In this document: one piece after another, positions 6,445 to 6,552 of the stretch
How positions within the stretch are numbered: the stretch's first letter is position 1
How the letters are laid out: each line of letters begins with the position of its first letter
From: Spirochaetia bacterium
GTDB taxonomy: Bacteria > Spirochaetota > Spirochaetia > Treponematales > Breznakiellaceae
Reading direction: 5' to 3'
NCBI GenBank assembly: GCA_026002025.1
Contig: BOAU01000097.1
Coordinates: forward strand, 1 to 6,552
DNA: 6,552 nucleotides
Translations under genes and position numbers: made by a program
Notes under the pieces: model-generated
Told to the model about the DNA's origin: nothing
The model's database searches: none
What the model saw: only the letters and a program-made list of their open reading frames with translations

Positions 6445-6552
6445 ATGAAGGTCTGGGTAAAATTATTAATCGGTTCCATAGCGGGCATTATCCTGGGGAA
6501 TTTCCTGCCCCAGGACAATGAGCTTGTCCTTAATGCCCTCGCATGGCTGGAA
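6445..6552 (+). CDS. N-terminus of a probable dicarboxylate/amino-acid:cation symporter (cut by the window edge)
   Basis: An ATG 9 bases after the uxaC stop opens 36 codons that run off the window. The peptide begins MKVWVKLLIGSIAGIILG and continues NFLPQDNE. This short basic start, then a first hydrophobic helix with an LLIG-x(3)-G-x(3)-G pattern and a following LP, is typical of SDF-family (DAACS) sodium- or proton-coupled carriers of dicarboxylates, glutamate/aspartate or serine/threonine. Only the first membrane segment is visible, so the substrate and even the family are provisional. There is no well-placed SD: the nearest candidate is GGAAAG inside the end of uxaC (6427-6432), 12 bases from the ATG. 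Translation may therefore depend on ribosomes finishing uxaC. Confidence 0.6.
   Translation, partial: MKVWVKLLIGSIAGIILGNFLPQDNELVLNALAWLE

Noticed and set aside
1..6552. CRISPR arrays, tRNA/rRNA genes, transposases and phage genes
   Set aside because: No regularly spaced repeats, no cloverleaf-like or rRNA-like sequence and no recombinase or phage protein motifs were seen on either strand.

Overview
The window is a GC-rich bacterial chromosome segment with strong AGGAG/GGAGG Shine-Dalgarno sites, short intergenic gaps and an AT-rich left edge (about 30% G+C over the first 140 bases by hand count). It carries sugar and sugar-acid catabolism genes. I lean towards a fermentative gut-type bacterium, possibly a spirochaete of the termite-gut Treponema kind. 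That is an impression from gene content and style; no phylogenetic marker is present.

Layout. At the left edge is the 3' end of an AT-rich plus-strand reading frame (2-193). It runs tail-to-tail into a minus-strand FAD-dependent oxidoreductase (144-1481). A 139-base divergent intergenic region follows. Then four plus-strand genes run to the right edge: an SDR-family dehydrogenase (1621-2388), a cytoplasmic family 3 glycoside hydrolase (2476-4929), uronate isomerase uxaC (4966-6435) and the first 36 codons of a probable dicarboxylate/amino-acid:cation symporter (6445 to the edge). The gaps are 87, 36 and 9 bases, so the last three genes very likely form one transcription unit. The SDR gene may be joined to them or have its own promoter.

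How they fit together (inference). The GH3 enzyme would split imported beta-linked oligosaccharides in the cytoplasm. UxaC isomerises released glucuronate or galacturonate to the keto acid. The SDR protein could perform an NAD-linked polyol/ketose or keto-acid redox step, and the symporter could import or exchange an acid. The divergent FAD oxidoreductase may act on a related substrate, but its substrate cannot be read from the sequence. The later uronate-pathway enzymes (UxuA/UxaA, KdgK, KdgA) are not in the window.

The most unusual feature is a leader cassette of about 42 bases, present in two ungapped copies (35 of 42 identical), just upstream of the SDR and GH3 genes. Each copy has an SD-like AGGRG, a start-like codon, a 7-bp hairpin (GCGAAAC-TTC-GTTTCGC) and a shared tail, followed by the true SD and ATG. 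Both copies are open in frame with the downstream gene. The first copy also has a strong GC-rich hairpin of 8 perfect base pairs between the cassette and the SD.
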